A stretch of 40,459 bases of DNA from Bacteroidaceae bacterium (GCA_017555875.1 JAFZFN010000031.1:1-40459), one strand, 5' to 3'. Shown: positions 17,880-26,542, counted from the first letter of the stretch. Notes: a model not told the origin generated them from the sequence alone. Numbers and translations are program-made.

Positions 17880-18917
17880 CTAGATGAGTGGTATATTAGC
17901 TTCGCGACATTCGAGTCTCATTTCGTTGGGCCAAATGCTCGACTGGATCTCGCCAATATGTGCTTTCTTGAGGAAAAGCATGCAAAGGCGTGATTGGCCG
18001 ATACCGCCACCAATGCACAAGGGTAGTGTGTCGTTCAAGATGCGTTGGTGAAAATAGAGGTTCGTTCGGTCCTCCTTGCCTGTGAGCTCCAATTGTTGTA
18101 GCATGACCTCTTTGTTGACACGTATGCCCATGGATGATAGCTCGAACGAACGACCTAGGAGGTCATTCCATACGATGATGTCGCCATTTAGGCCGTTGTA
18201 GCCGTCGCTATTGGGGGTGGACCAATCGTCGTAGTCTGGAGCGCGGTGGTCGTGAGGCTCACCGTTGCTAAGTTTGCTTCCTATACCTATTATAAATACG
18301 GCGCCATATTTTTTTGCAATGGCATGTTCTCGTTCCTTGGGGGTGAGATGTGGATACATCTGCAATAATTCCTCTGCGTGGATGAAGTGTATCTCTTCTG
18401 CTAACGATGGCTTGAGGTCTGGATACATCTCATAGACCATGTATTCGGTTCGCAGCATGGCGGCATAGATGCGCTCTACGATTTTTTTGAGAAATTTCAC
18501 GTTGCGGTCCTCTTCTCCTATGACACGCTCCCAGTCCCATTGGTCTACGTAGAGGGAGTGCAGGTTACCTAGCTCTTCATCAGCACGGATGGCATTCATG
18601 TCTGTGTAGATGCCATAGCCTTGTGGTATGTTGTATTCGCTCAGGGTGAGACGTTTCCATTTTGCAAGCGAATGTACCACCTCGGCTCGTGCGTCGCAAA
18701 GGTCCTTGATGGGGAATGTGACAGCTCGCTCAATGCCACTGAGGTCATCGTTGATGCCCAGTCCTTGCAGCACAAATAGGGGCGCAGTGACGCGGCGCAA
18801 TCGTAGCTCGGTGGAGAGGTTCTGTTGGAAGAACTCCTTGATTTGCTTGATTGCTAGCTCGGTTTGTTTTAAGTCCAATATGGGGCTGTATTCTGCGGGC
18901 TTTATCAAATAGCTCAT
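17880..18917 (-). CDS. asnA: Aspartate-ammonia ligase (asparagine synthetase A)
   Basis: A 345-aa ammonia-dependent asparagine synthetase, related to class II aminoacyl-tRNA synthetases, making asparagine from aspartate, ammonia and ATP. Typical segments are YGIYTDMNAIRADE, LHSLYVDQWDWE, the DHRAPDYDDWST loop and the C-terminal GGGIGQSRLCM motif that binds ATP. The frame continues 15 codons upstream to 18962, but that region overlaps the promoter, so the ATG at 18917 (MSYLIKPAEY) is the start. It is followed immediately by ung. Confidence 0.96.
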   Translation of the reverse strand: MSYLIKPAEYSPILDLKQTELAIKQIKEFFQQNLSTELRLRRVTAPLFVLQGLGINDDLSGIERAVTFPIKDLCDARAEVVHSLAKWKRLTLSEYNIPQGYGIYTDMNAIRADEELGNLHSLYVDQWDWERVIGEEDRNVKFLKKIVERIYAAMLRTEYMVYEMYPDLKPSLAEEIHFIHAEELLQMYPHLTPKEREHAIAKKYGAVFIIGIGSKLSNGEPHDHRAPDYDDWSTPNSDGYNGLNGDIIVWNDLLGRSFELSSMGIRVNKEVMLQQLELTGKEDRTNLYFHQRILNDTLPLCIGGGIGQSRLCMLFLKKAHIGEIQSSIWPNEMRLECREANIPLI

Positions 18918-18959
18918 TGTGAATGGTCGTTTTTTATAATAAATGTTTGCGAATCGCCG

Positions 18960-18990
18960 CAAAGGTAGAGATTAATTGTCAATAATCAAT
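18960..18990 (-). promoter_or_regulatory. Promoter of asnA-ung
   Basis: On the minus strand TTG (18987-18989), about 19 bases, and TACCTTTG (18960-18967). The -7 box is exact and the -33 box lacks one T. Transcription should begin near 18954. Confidence 0.7.
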
Positions 18991-19070
18991 TACGAGTGGC
19001 TAATAATTTGCAAGTATAGTCTTTTATTGGGACTCGAATTGCCATGGTGATTCGGAAATCTGTAAATAAA

Positions 19071-19102
19071 TTTGCGTTTTCGGTTGCCTTGCAGTAATTT
19101 TG
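19071..19102 (+). promoter_or_regulatory. Promoter of tRNA-Arg
   Basis: TTTG (19071-19074), a 20-base spacer and TAATTTTG (19095-19102) match the consensus exactly. The tRNA begins 11 bases downstream. The gap 18918-19228 holds this promoter, the tRNA and the asnA promoter. Confidence 0.85.
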
Positions 19103-19112
19103 CACCCGAAAT

Positions 19113-19186
19113 GGTTCCGTAGCTTAGCTGAATAGAGCGTCAGATTCCGGTTCTGAAGGTCGTGGGTTTGAATCCCACCGGAATCA
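19113..19186 (+). tRNA. tRNA-Arg, anticodon CCG
   Basis: A 74-base cloverleaf. The acceptor stem GGTTCCG/CGGAATC has one G-T pair. The anticodon arm TCAGA-TTCCGGT-TCTGA gives anticodon CCG, and the T arm is GTGGG-TTTGAAT-CCCAC. The discriminator is A and the CCA end is not encoded. It reads the CGG codon. The rsmG start lies 42 bases after it, with only a short hairpin between, so read-through into rsmG is likely. Confidence 0.93.
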
Positions 19187-19200
19187 CCCTTTGAAAGGGT
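19186..19200 (+). other. Short hairpin at the tRNA-Arg 3' end
   Basis: ACCCTT-TGA-AAGGGT is a perfect 6-bp stem beginning at the tRNA discriminator base. There is no T-run, so it may be a processing or partial termination signal between the tRNA and rsmG rather than a true terminator. Confidence 0.5.
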
Positions 19201-19228
19201 GGATTTATTACAGTGATACGTAGTTATT

Positions 19229-19852
19229 ATGCAGACAATACTTAAACATTTTCCCAACCTTTCCGAACGTCAAATAGAGCAGTATAAGGCGCTCTATGAT
19301 TTGTACACGGATTGGAACTCGAAGATTAATGTCATTTCTCGAAAGGATATAGAGAACCTCTATGAGCATCACGTGTTGCACTCGCTAGGTATCGCTAAGG
19401 TGATTCGCTTTACTCCTGGTAGCCGTATCCTCGATATTGGTACAGGGGGTGGCTTTCCGGGTATTCCTTTGGCGATTATGTTCCCTGAGGTGCAGTTTCA
19501 TCTCGTCGATAGCATAGGTAAGAAGATACGTGTGGCTACGGAGGTGGCACAGAGTATTGGCTTGGAGAATGTGACCTTTCGCCACTGTCGTTGTGAGGAG
19601 GAGAAGGGCTTGTTTGACTTTGCAGTAAGTCGTGCAGTGATGCCTTTGGAGGACTTGCTTAAGATTTGCCGTAAGAATATTTCGAAGGAGCAACGCAATA
19701 GTTATCCTAATGGTCTCTTCTGCCTTAAAGGTGGTGAGTTGCAGCATGAAACACGTGCCTACAAGCATATCGTGGAGATGACCAATTTGAAGGATTATTT
19801 CCGTGAGCCCTATTTTGCGGAGAAGAAAGTCGTATACGTTACCATCAAGTAA
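19229..19852 (+). CDS. rsmG: 16S rRNA (guanine-527-N7) methyltransferase
   Basis: A 207-aa Rossmann-fold methyltransferase that modifies G527 of 16S rRNA with S-adenosylmethionine. The family pattern is complete: LYDLYTDWNSKINVISRKD at the N-terminus, then LDIGTGGGFPGIPLA (SAM loop), HLVDSIGKK, VTFRHCRCEE and AVSRAV. The length is normal. Loss of RsmG gives low-level streptomycin resistance in other bacteria. It lies directly after tRNA-Arg and probably shares its promoter; nusB has a separate one. Confidence 0.96.
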   Translation: MQTILKHFPNLSERQIEQYKALYDLYTDWNSKINVISRKDIENLYEHHVLHSLGIAKVIRFTPGSRILDIGTGGGFPGIPLAIMFPEVQFHLVDSIGKKIRVATEVAQSIGLENVTFRHCRCEEEKGLFDFAVSRAVMPLEDLLKICRKNISKEQRNSYPNGLFCLKGGELQHETRAYKHIVEMTNLKDYFREPYFAEKKVVYVTIK

Positions 19853-19894
19853 CTGAAAAAACTATAAGCTTTTCTATACTTTCGCTTGTTGAGA

Positions 19895-19926
19895 TTTGGC
19901 ATTTCGCTCGCTTTGCACTAATTTTG
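19895..19926 (+). promoter_or_regulatory. Promoter of the nusB-yajC group
   Basis: TTTG (19895-19898), 20 bases and TAATTTTG (19919-19926) match the consensus exactly, 21 bases before the nusB start. Confidence 0.83.
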
Positions 19927-19947
19927 CACAAAATTTCATAAAGAGTT

Positions 19948-20874
19948 ATGATTAATAGAGTTCTTATTAGACTGAAGGTGATTCAGGTAATCTATGCCTA
20001 CTATCAGAACGGAGGCAAGAATTTGGAGGCGGCAGAGAAGGAGTTGTTCTATAGCTTGTCTAAAGCGTATGATTTGTACAAATACTTATTGTTGTTGATG
20101 ATAGAGGTGACTCAGTTCGCAGACCGCAGAATTGATAATCGTCGTCATAAACTACGTCCTACAGCGGAAGATCTCAATCCGAATACTCGTTTTATTGACA
20201 ATGCCTTCATGGCGCAGTTGATGCAGAATGTGCAGCTTGAGGAGTTTCGCGCAAACCAGAAACGTACTTGGGATGATGAGGGCGACTTCGTAAAACATCT
20301 TTTTGAACGTATTGAGGAGACAAAGGCATACCAAGAATATATGGCCAAGGATACTCTCTCGTACGAAGACGATCGTGAGTTGTGGAGGAAGCTTTATCGC
20401 TCGACCATCGCGCAGAATCAGGAGATTGATGAGATACTTGAGGAGCAAAGCCTCTACTGGAACGATGATAAGGCTATTGTGGATACTTTTGTACTGAAAA
20501 CCATCAAGCGCTTCGAGCCAGAGAATGGCGCGGAACAGGAGTTGATGCCTGAGTATAAGGACGATGAAGATAAGGAGTATGCACGTAAGTTGCTCCGTAC
20601 GGCTATAGTGAATGCAGATGCTTATCGTAAGCTGATGGTCGATAATGCCAAGAATTGGGATATGGAACGTTTCGCTTTTATGGATATCCTTATCATGCAG
20701 GTAGCGTTGGCTGAGATAATGTCGTTCCCTTCTATCCCCGTGTCGGTGTCGCTTAATGAATATGTTGAGATAGCTAAGATGTATAGCACTCCAAAGAGCG
20801 GTGGCTTCATCAATGGTTTGCTCGACAAGATCGTTAGCCAACTCCGCGGCGAAAACAAGCTGAACAAAAAGTAA
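19948..20874 (+). CDS. nusB: Transcription antitermination factor NusB, long form
   Basis: NusB acts with NusE (ribosomal S10) and boxA RNA in antitermination of rRNA transcription. E. coli NusB has about 140 residues; this one has 308. MINRVLIRLKVIQVIYAYY matches the first NusB helix, and the C-terminal third has the typical FAFMDILIMQVALAEIM, SFPSIPVSVSLNEYVEIAKMY and SGGFINGLLDKI. The middle 150 residues are highly charged and helical. This length is usual for Bacteroidota. It starts a group with yajC, ybbR-like and coaE genes. Confidence 0.93.
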   Translation: MINRVLIRLKVIQVIYAYYQNGGKNLEAAEKELFYSLSKAYDLYKYLLLLMIEVTQFADRRIDNRRHKLRPTAEDLNPNTRFIDNAFMAQLMQNVQLEEFRANQKRTWDDEGDFVKHLFERIEETKAYQEYMAKDTLSYEDDRELWRKLYRSTIAQNQEIDEILEEQSLYWNDDKAIVDTFVLKTIKRFEPENGAEQELMPEYKDDEDKEYARKLLRTAIVNADAYRKLMVDNAKNWDMERFAFMDILIMQVALAEIMSFPSIPVSVSLNEYVEIAKMYSTPKSGGFINGLLDKIVSQLRGENKLNKK

Positions 20875-20922
20875 ATTTAAGGAGTTTATATACAGAAATT
20901 AATCTATTTAAAAAGAAAAAAT

Positions 20923-21240
20923 ATGTTATTACAAGCACAAGCAGCAGGAGGTTCATTCTTCGCTTCACCTATCTTTATGTTGGTATTGATGTTCGTCATC
21001 ATGTGGTTCTTCATGATTCGTCCGCAGCGCAAGCAGCAGAAGGCTATCGAGGCTTTCCGCAACAGCCTTGAGGCTGGCGCACACGTGGTGACCAGTGGCG
21101 GTATCTATGGTACTGTAAAGGAGGTTATCAACGAGAATGGTCGTAGCATCGTAGTCTTGGAGGTTGCCTCTGGCGTGAAGATCAAGGTTGACAAGTCGTC
21201 TGTGTTTGCTGATATGTCGGCAAATCCTGCTCAGCAGTAA
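20923..21240 (+). CDS. yajC: Preprotein translocase accessory subunit YajC
   Basis: A 105-aa single-pass inner-membrane protein that associates with SecDF. A membrane helix (residues about 14-32, SPIFMLVLMFVIMWFFMI) is followed by the hallmark RPQRKQQKA and a small cytoplasmic domain with GAHVVTSGGIYGTV. Length and order fit the family. It lies 48 bases after nusB and 11 before the YbbR-like gene. SecD and SecF are not in this window. Confidence 0.95.
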   Translation: MLLQAQAAGGSFFASPIFMLVLMFVIMWFFMIRPQRKQQKAIEAFRNSLEAGAHVVTSGGIYGTVKEVINENGRSIVVLEVASGVKIKVDKSSVFADMSANPAQQ

Positions 21241-21251
21241 ACTCTGACTCA

Positions 21252-22253
21252 ATGGCACAAAAACAGCCACGTCATTTAGAGCAGACCAAACAGTTTGTAA
21301 GAAACTTCTTGCGCATCAACGATGCCAAGGAGTTTCTTGTGTTTTTGTTCTTTCTCTTTGCGGCCTTCATCTTTTGGTATCTTACGACGATGAACCATGA
21401 GTATGAGATGACCTATAATGTTCGGCTGGAACTGAAGAATATTCCAGATAATGTGTTGGTTACCGAGCCTCTCCCCAAGGAGATGAAGGTGAAGCTCAAG
21501 GATAAGGGGGATAAGTTAGTCGAGTATAAAACTCGTGGAAAGATGAGAACCCTCGACATAGACTATCGTCACTATTCGCATGCGATGGGGCGTACTGCAA
21601 TCTATGGACCTGAACTAGAGAAGCTGATAGCGGCTGGTTTGGCCTCGTCGACAGAGATCGTATCGACCTCGCTGGACACGCTGCAGTATTACGTGGCAGA
21701 TGCACGAGGGGTGAAGCTGCCTGTTCGCCTGCATGGTGTAATTAGTGCAGATAATCAGCACGTGGTGGAGCGGGTGACGCTTGTCCCTGACAGTGTGGTC
21801 GTGTATGCAGCTCATCAGTTTACCGATACAATGACTGCAGTGTATACCCCCTTAGTGCGATGTGTAGGGCTTACCGATTCGGTGCGGCAAACCTTAGATT
21901 TGAAGAGTAGTCAGTGGGGAGTGAGATATTCTCCTTCCGAGGTACAGCTTAGCATAGCTGTCAGTCCCTATGTCACGAAGGAAGTAATGGTGCCTGTGGA
22001 GGGATATATGTTCCCTTATGGACAGATATTAAAGACTTTCCCATCGAAGGTGAATGTCAGATTTCGCGTGAGTCTCAACGATTTCAGAGGGGTGACAGAA
22101 GATGACTTTAAGATTCGTGTTCGTCATACTCAACTCAACGATAACACCTCGGGTAAAGTGGCACTCAGCTTGGATGAGATGCCGGAAAATGTCTCAGATG
22201 TTGTTATAGAGCCCTCTGAGGTGGATTATCTCATCGAAATGTATGCGCCATAA
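21252..22253 (+). CDS. YbbR-like domain protein
   Basis: A 333-aa membrane-anchored protein. One N-terminal helix (residues about 28-48, FLVFLFFLFAAFIFWYLTT) is followed by extracytoplasmic YbbR-type repeats, visible as ELKNIPDNVLVTEPLPKEMKVKLKDKG and later strand-rich segments. In Firmicutes a YbbR protein (CdaR) controls the diadenylate cyclase CdaA; in Bacteroidota the role is not established and no cdaA lies here. It starts 11 bases after yajC and overlaps coaE by 11 bases, so all three are one operon. Confidence 0.85.
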   Translation: MAQKQPRHLEQTKQFVRNFLRINDAKEFLVFLFFLFAAFIFWYLTTMNHEYEMTYNVRLELKNIPDNVLVTEPLPKEMKVKLKDKGDKLVEYKTRGKMRTLDIDYRHYSHAMGRTAIYGPELEKLIAAGLASSTEIVSTSLDTLQYYVADARGVKLPVRLHGVISADNQHVVERVTLVPDSVVVYAAHQFTDTMTAVYTPLVRCVGLTDSVRQTLDLKSSQWGVRYSPSEVQLSIAVSPYVTKEVMVPVEGYMFPYGQILKTFPSKVNVRFRVSLNDFRGVTEDDFKIRVRHTQLNDNTSGKVALSLDEMPENVSDVVIEPSEVDYLIEMYAP

Positions 22254-22842
22254 CTCTCCCTACATAATAGGTCTGACTGGGGGCATCGGGAGTGGCAAGT
22301 CTGTCGTGTCTCGATTGTTGCGATTGTTGGGAGTTCCTGTCTACGATTGTGATAGAGAGGCTAAGCGTCTGATGAATGAGGATGTCGAGATACGCACGGC
22401 TCTTGTGGCAATGGCTGGTGAGGATGTCTATCATGTAGGAGGTGCACTCAATAGAGCTTATCTTGCAGCTTATATGTTTGGCGATGAAGGTAGGGTGCAA
22501 CAGGTCAATCGCATCGTGCATCCTGTCGTGAGAGCAGACTTTAAGCGTTGGGCTCACAGCTCGGGCAAGAGCGTTGTCGCCGTTGAAAGTGCCATACTCT
22601 TCGAAGCTGGTCTGGATGAGGATGTTGATAGTGTATGGTTGGTGCATGCTCCTGCTGAGATGCGATTGCAGCGTGCTGCGAAGCGTGATGATGTGCATGA
22701 AGAATCTGTTCGTAAGCGCATGCAGCATCAATTAAGTGAAAATGAATATCTGCAGCGAGCCGACAATGTGATTCGTAACGATGGCACCGCTTCTCTGATC
22801 GAGCAAGTGGCCCAGCTATTAGCGTTGTGTCAAGAATCATAG
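22243..22842 (+). CDS. coaE: Dephospho-CoA kinase
   Basis: A 199-aa P-loop kinase that phosphorylates the 3'-OH of dephospho-CoA in the last step of coenzyme A synthesis. GLTGGIGSGKSVVSRLL is the Walker A region, VYDCDREAKRLM the acceptor site, and VVAVESAILFEAGLD the central family motif; RMQHQLSENEYLQRADNVIRN is the C-terminal helix and strand. The start lies inside the end of the YbbR-like gene (11-base overlap), which indicates coupled translation. Confidence 0.96.
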   Translation: MRHNSPYIIGLTGGIGSGKSVVSRLLRLLGVPVYDCDREAKRLMNEDVEIRTALVAMAGEDVYHVGGALNRAYLAAYMFGDEGRVQQVNRIVHPVVRADFKRWAHSSGKSVVAVESAILFEAGLDEDVDSVWLVHAPAEMRLQRAAKRDDVHEESVRKRMQHQLSENEYLQRADNVIRNDGTASLIEQVAQLLALCQES

Positions 22843-22905
22843 GCGAGAAACGCAGAAGATGCTAAATTTTCTGTCGATACATTTCGCTATTCCGCGCATT
22901 AGTTG

Positions 22906-22913
22906 TATTTTTG
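22906..22913 (+). promoter_or_regulatory. -7 box of the DUF5606 gene
   Basis: TATTTTTG followed by CATCAG matches TAnnTTTG, 45 bases before the start codon. A TTTC at 22882-22885 lies at the -33 spacing, one base off consensus. Confidence 0.6.
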
Positions 22914-22958
22914 CATCAGATATAAATAACGTTTAATCTATAATAAATCAAAATCATT

Positions 22959-23381
22959 ATGCTCAGAACTATTCTGTCAGTCGCCGGTAAAGCCGGTTTA
23001 TATAAACTCGTGTCTAACGGACGTAACATGCTCATTGTCGAGGCTCTTGATGCGTCGAAGAAGCGCATGCCGGTTCATGGTGTGGACAAAGTGGTGTCGC
23101 TTGGTGATATCGCTATGTATACCGATGATGAAGAGGTACCCTTGTGGCAAGTATTGGATAGTGTGAAAGCTAAGTGCGAAGGAGCAGTTTGTGCTGTTGA
23201 CTACAAGAAGGCTTCAAATGAGGAGCTTGCAGACTTCTTCGCAGAGGTGTTGCCCAACTATGATCGTGATCGTGTCTACATGACTCATGTTCGCAAGCTT
23301 ATCCAATGGTATAATATTCTTGTAGAGGCTGGTCTTACAGACTTCGTTCCTGAAGAGGAAAAAGAGGCAACTGCAGAGTAA
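22959..23381 (+). CDS. DUF5606 family protein
   Basis: A 140-aa cytoplasmic protein that I recognise as a DUF5606 member, a family of Bacteroidota. The N-terminal half has SVAGKAGLYKLVSNGRNMLIVEALD and a compact mix of short strands; the C-terminal half is helical (ADFFAEVLPNYDRDRVY, HVRKLIQWYNILVEAG) with an acidic tail. Function is unknown. It often follows coaE in this lineage, as here, but has its own -7 box. No catalytic residue stands out. Confidence 0.85.
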   Translation: MLRTILSVAGKAGLYKLVSNGRNMLIVEALDASKKRMPVHGVDKVVSLGDIAMYTDDEEVPLWQVLDSVKAKCEGAVCAVDYKKASNEELADFFAEVLPNYDRDRVYMTHVRKLIQWYNILVEAGLTDFVPEEEKEATAE

Positions 23382-23406
23382 ATAACAAAAAAACATAGCA
23401 GGGATT

Positions 23407-24174
23407 ATGAAAAAGATATTTGTTGCATGTGCATTGACAGGAATGCTCGCTTCGTGTGGAAGTGTGTTGACTTTGAATGAAGCCTATATGAATCCTGCAG
23501 CAGGAACAGGAGAGGCTACTCCAGTAGAGACTCCCACTCAGCCCGAAGCTCCAGCCGCCTCGGAAAGCAATACTGGTGGGGCGTTGTTGGGAAGCCTGTT
23601 GGGCTCATTGGCAGGTAATGCAGCTACACAAGCCAACGATGATGGTACTGCTCTGTCTGCAGGTGGCGTAGTGTCTGGCTTGCTCGGCTCTGTGCTTAAT
23701 GCTTTTGCCACGGTGGACAAGAACTCTATTGTGGGAACATGGAACTTCAAGGGCTCTGCGTTTGTCTTTGAAAGTGAAAATGTACTCGCAAATCTTGGTA
23801 GTGATGCTCTCGCTACACAGTTTGAGACAAAGGTAGACCAATATTTGGCAAAATATAATATCAAGGAGGGCGCATGCTCAATTACCTTTGAGAAGGATGG
23901 CACATATGTCTTTGTTGCAGGCGACCGCTACGTTAATGGTACATATGAGCTGAATACCGATACGAAGGAACTTAAGATGACTTTCGGTATGTTTGCAACA
24001 ACAGCCTACCTCGTGTATGATGCTGGCACAATCAATCTTGTGTACGAAAGCGATGCGCTCTTGAATACGCTTAAGGCCATTGGCTCAAAGAGCAACAATG
24101 CTACGTTTGCATTGCTCAATACCATGCTAAACCAATATGATGGTTTGCGCATTGGTATAGCTTTTGCCAAGTGA
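23407..24174 (+). CDS. DUF4923-like lipoprotein
   Basis: A 255-aa predicted lipoprotein: the signal ends at lipobox LASC (Cys17). A Pro/Ala/Glu/Thr-rich linker (about 30-55) and a Gly/Ala/Leu-rich stretch (GALLGSLLGSLAGNAA, then GVVSGLLGSVLNAF) follow. The C-terminal part (about 105-255) begins IVGTWNFKGSAFVFESEN and resembles the lipocalin-like DUF4923 family of Bacteroidales. Function is unknown; the fold suggests binding of a small hydrophobic ligand. It lies 25 bases after the DUF5606 gene and ends at a strong terminator. Confidence 0.82.
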   Translation: MKKIFVACALTGMLASCGSVLTLNEAYMNPAAGTGEATPVETPTQPEAPAASESNTGGALLGSLLGSLAGNAATQANDDGTALSAGGVVSGLLGSVLNAFATVDKNSIVGTWNFKGSAFVFESENVLANLGSDALATQFETKVDQYLAKYNIKEGACSITFEKDGTYVFVAGDRYVNGTYELNTDTKELKMTFGMFATTAYLVYDAGTINLVYESDALLNTLKAIGSKSNNATFALLNTMLNQYDGLRIGIAFAK

Positions 24175-24199
24175 TTCATTGTGGATAGAATTTCAGAAT

Positions 24200-24240
24200 A
24201 GAGGAGAAGGGGGCGATATGTTCTCTTCTCCTCTGTTTTT
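24200..24240 (+). terminator. Terminator after the DUF4923-like gene
   Basis: AGAGGAGAAG and CTTCTCCTCT form a perfect 10-bp stem followed by GTTTTT. Confidence 0.88.
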
Positions 24241-24271
24241 GTGGGTGTTTTGTTACAATTTTCCGCTATTA

Positions 24272-24303
24272 TTTGGCGTTTCGATAGTCTTATGTTAATT
24301 TTG
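24272..24303 (+). promoter_or_regulatory. Promoter of iorAB
   Basis: TTTG (24272-24275), a 20-base spacer and TAATTTTG (24296-24303) match the consensus exactly, 32 bases before the iorA start. Confidence 0.85.
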
Positions 24304-24335
24304 TCGTCCAAAATGTAAGTTTAACTAGTTGTTGT

Positions 24336-25919
24336 ATGAAACTATTGTTAGGAGACGAAGCCATAGCACTAGGTGCTGTGCATGCAGGTATTAGTGGAGT
24401 GTATGCCTATCCTGGTACGCCCTCAACAGAAATAACCGAATATATACAGAATCACGCACCCGAAGTGCGTAGTCGCTGGTGTGTGAATGAGAAGACAGCC
24501 ATGGAGACTGCCTTGGGTATGTCATATGCGGGTAAGCGTTCATTGGTGTGCATGAAGCATGTGGGAATGAATGTGGCTGCTGATGCTTTTGTCAATTCGG
24601 CCATTACAGGAGTCAATGGCGGATTGGTCGTGCTGGCGGCAGATGATCCCTCGATGCATTCATCACAGAATGAGCAGGACTCGCGTTTCTATGGCAAATT
24701 TGCGATGATTCCCATCTTTGAACCTTCATCACAACAAGAGGCATACGATATGATGGCTCATGCTTTTGAACTATCAGAGTCACTCAAGTTGCCTGTGCTG
24801 ATGCGAGTTGTGACGCGCTTGGCTCATTCGCGTGCGGAGATTGTTGTGCGCGAATCGCAGAGTCAAAAAGCTCTCTGTCCTGATAACGATCGCAACCATT
24901 GGGTGTTGCTTCCCGCTATTGCGCGTCGTCAGTATGCAGCATTGGTAGAGAAGCAGACCCTCTTGTTGGAGCATGCTGAGAAGTCGCTCTATAATAGCTC
25001 TGAGCTTTCGGGGAAAAAGTCTCAACTTGGTGTTCTAGCCTGCGGTATTGCCTATAATTATGTGATGGAGAATGACCCGCAAGCACTAGGGGTGTCTGTT
25101 TTAAAGGTTTCTCAATATCCTTTGCCTGAGCAGACCATCAAGAACTTTGCGGCACAGTGTGAGACGCTGCTCATTGCTGAGGACGGCCAGCCCATGGTAG
25201 AGGAGCAGGTGAAGGCTCTGCTGGGTGCTGATTATCCTGTCATTGGACGTCTTACAGGAGACTTGCCTCGAACAGGTGAGCTCACTCCTGATAGCGTAGG
25301 AGCTGCCTTGGGAGTTGTCGGTGAACCCTCTTATGACAATGCGCAGTATGTGGTGCCTCGCCCTCCTGCTTTATGTCAGGGATGTGGTCACCGTGATGTG
25401 TATGATGCACTTAATGCTGTTGCTGCAGAATATGCTGATGCACGTATCTTCGGTGATATAGGTTGTTATACTTTGGGTGCTCTTCCTCCTTTCCGAGCTA
25501 TTGATAGTTGTGTGGATATGGGAGCATCTATCACTATGGCCAAGGGAGCAGCTGATGCTGGTGTGCATCCTGCAATTGCTGTTATTGGAGACTCTACCTT
25601 TACCCATTCGGGAATGACAGGCCTGCTTGATGCTGTGAATGACAAGAGTCGTATCACTGTTATCTTGTCAGATAATCTTACCACTGCAATGACGGGCGGA
25701 CAAGACTCTGCAGGTACGAATAAGTTTGAGGCAATATGCCTTGGTTTGGGTGTTGAGCCCGAGCATGTCCGTGTAGTGGTGCCCTTGCCTAAGAATATGG
25801 AAGAGATTACTCGCATCATACGTGAGGAGATTGAGTACGAAGGAGTTTCGGTTATCATCCCTCGTCGCGAATGTATGCAGACCTTGAAACGCAAACTAAA
25901 ACAAAACAAGAATAAGTGA
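24336..25919 (+). CDS. iorA: Indolepyruvate ferredoxin oxidoreductase, alpha subunit, without ferredoxin domain
   Basis: A thiamine-diphosphate enzyme that, with IorB, oxidises aryl pyruvates (indolepyruvate, phenylpyruvate) to the aryl-acetyl-CoA and reduces ferredoxin. The N-terminal domain has AYPGTPSTEITEYI and KHVGMNVAADAF; the thiamine site is CQGCGHRDV, GDIGCYTLG, GDSTFTHSGMTGL and DNLTTAMTGGQDSAG. At 527 aa it ends soon after VIIPRREC and lacks the two-cluster ferredoxin domain that closes archaeal IorA of about 600 aa; only isolated cysteines remain at the end. I believe this short form is common in Bacteroidales. Electron transfer must use a separate ferredoxin. The start of iorB overlaps its stop. 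Confidence 0.92.
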   Translation: MKLLLGDEAIALGAVHAGISGVYAYPGTPSTEITEYIQNHAPEVRSRWCVNEKTAMETALGMSYAGKRSLVCMKHVGMNVAADAFVNSAITGVNGGLVVLAADDPSMHSSQNEQDSRFYGKFAMIPIFEPSSQQEAYDMMAHAFELSESLKLPVLMRVVTRLAHSRAEIVVRESQSQKALCPDNDRNHWVLLPAIARRQYAALVEKQTLLLEHAEKSLYNSSELSGKKSQLGVLACGIAYNYVMENDPQALGVSVLKVSQYPLPEQTIKNFAAQCETLLIAEDGQPMVEEQVKALLGADYPVIGRLTGDLPRTGELTPDSVGAALGVVGEPSYDNAQYVVPRPPALCQGCGHRDVYDALNAVAAEYADARIFGDIGCYTLGALPPFRAIDSCVDMGASITMAKGAADAGVHPAIAVIGDSTFTHSGMTGLLDAVNDKSRITVILSDNLTTAMTGGQDSAGTNKFEAICLGLGVEPEHVRVVVPLPKNMEEITRIIREEIEYEGVSVIIPRRECMQTLKRKLKQNKNK

Positions 25920-26491
25920 TGAAAAAAGATATCATATTGGCAGGTGTAGGTGGACAGGGAATCCTCACGATTGCTACTATTATAGGAGATGCTGCCACTG
26001 AGGCAGGTCTGCATCTTAAACAGGCTGAGGTACATGGTATGAGTCAGCGTGGAGGAGATGTGCAGTCCAATCTTCGTCTCTCGACTAGCCCTGTATATTC
26101 AGACTTGATTCGTCAAGGCGCAGCAGATCTCATTATCTCGATGGAGCCGATGGAAGCACTGCGCTACCTTCCCTATCTCAATGGTGAAGGGTGGATTGTA
26201 AGTTCGTCACATCCCTTCAAGAATATTCCTAACTATCCTGATGAGGCTGCTTTGTCTGGTGAAATGTCATCATTGCCTCACGTGGCCACGCTTCCAATCG
26301 AAGATGTAGCCAAGGAGCATAGCCTACCCAAGAGTGCCAATATGGTGTTGCTTGGCTTGGCTGCTCGATATCTGGATATTCTCACACCGAGTCAATTGCG
26401 TGAAAGCATTGCCCGTGTGTTTGCCTCTAAGGGAGAAAAGGTGGTGGCGGATAATCTAAAGGCTTTTGATTTGGGATTGAACGCAGTATAA
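25919..26491 (+). CDS. iorB: Indolepyruvate ferredoxin oxidoreductase, beta subunit
   Basis: The gamma-domain-like partner of IorA, 190-191 aa. It begins with DIILAGVGGQGILTIATIIGDAA, has the family motif VHGMSQRGGDVQSNLR and the segment ADLIISMEPMEALRYLPYL. It supplies the CoA-binding part of the active complex. The ATG overlaps the iorA stop as TGATG; a GTG directly before it at 25916 is an alternative start. A large hairpin (26502-26542) separates it from the aminotransferase gene. Confidence 0.94.
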   Translation: MKKDIILAGVGGQGILTIATIIGDAATEAGLHLKQAEVHGMSQRGGDVQSNLRLSTSPVYSDLIRQGAADLIISMEPMEALRYLPYLNGEGWIVSSSHPFKNIPNYPDEAALSGEMSSLPHVATLPIEDVAKEHSLPKSANMVLLGLAARYLDILTPSQLRESIARVFASKGEKVVADNLKAFDLGLNAV

Positions 26492-26501
26492 TAAAGATAA
26501 A

Positions 26502-26542
26502 GGAGCCGTTCTAGGAGAATTGCTTTTATTCTCTAGAACTCC
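26502..26542 (+). other. Hairpin between iorB and the aminotransferase gene
   Basis: GGAG-TTCTAG-AGAAT on the left pairs with ATTCTCTAGAACTCC on the right, about 15 bp with small bulges and a seven-base loop. No T-run follows, so it is more likely to affect RNA stability or the ratio of the two products than to stop transcription. Confidence 0.55.

Noticed and set aside
19024-19257. Minus-strand ORF of 77 codons across tRNA-Arg
   Set aside because: The sequence IQTHDLQNRNL is the well-known false translation of a tRNA gene.
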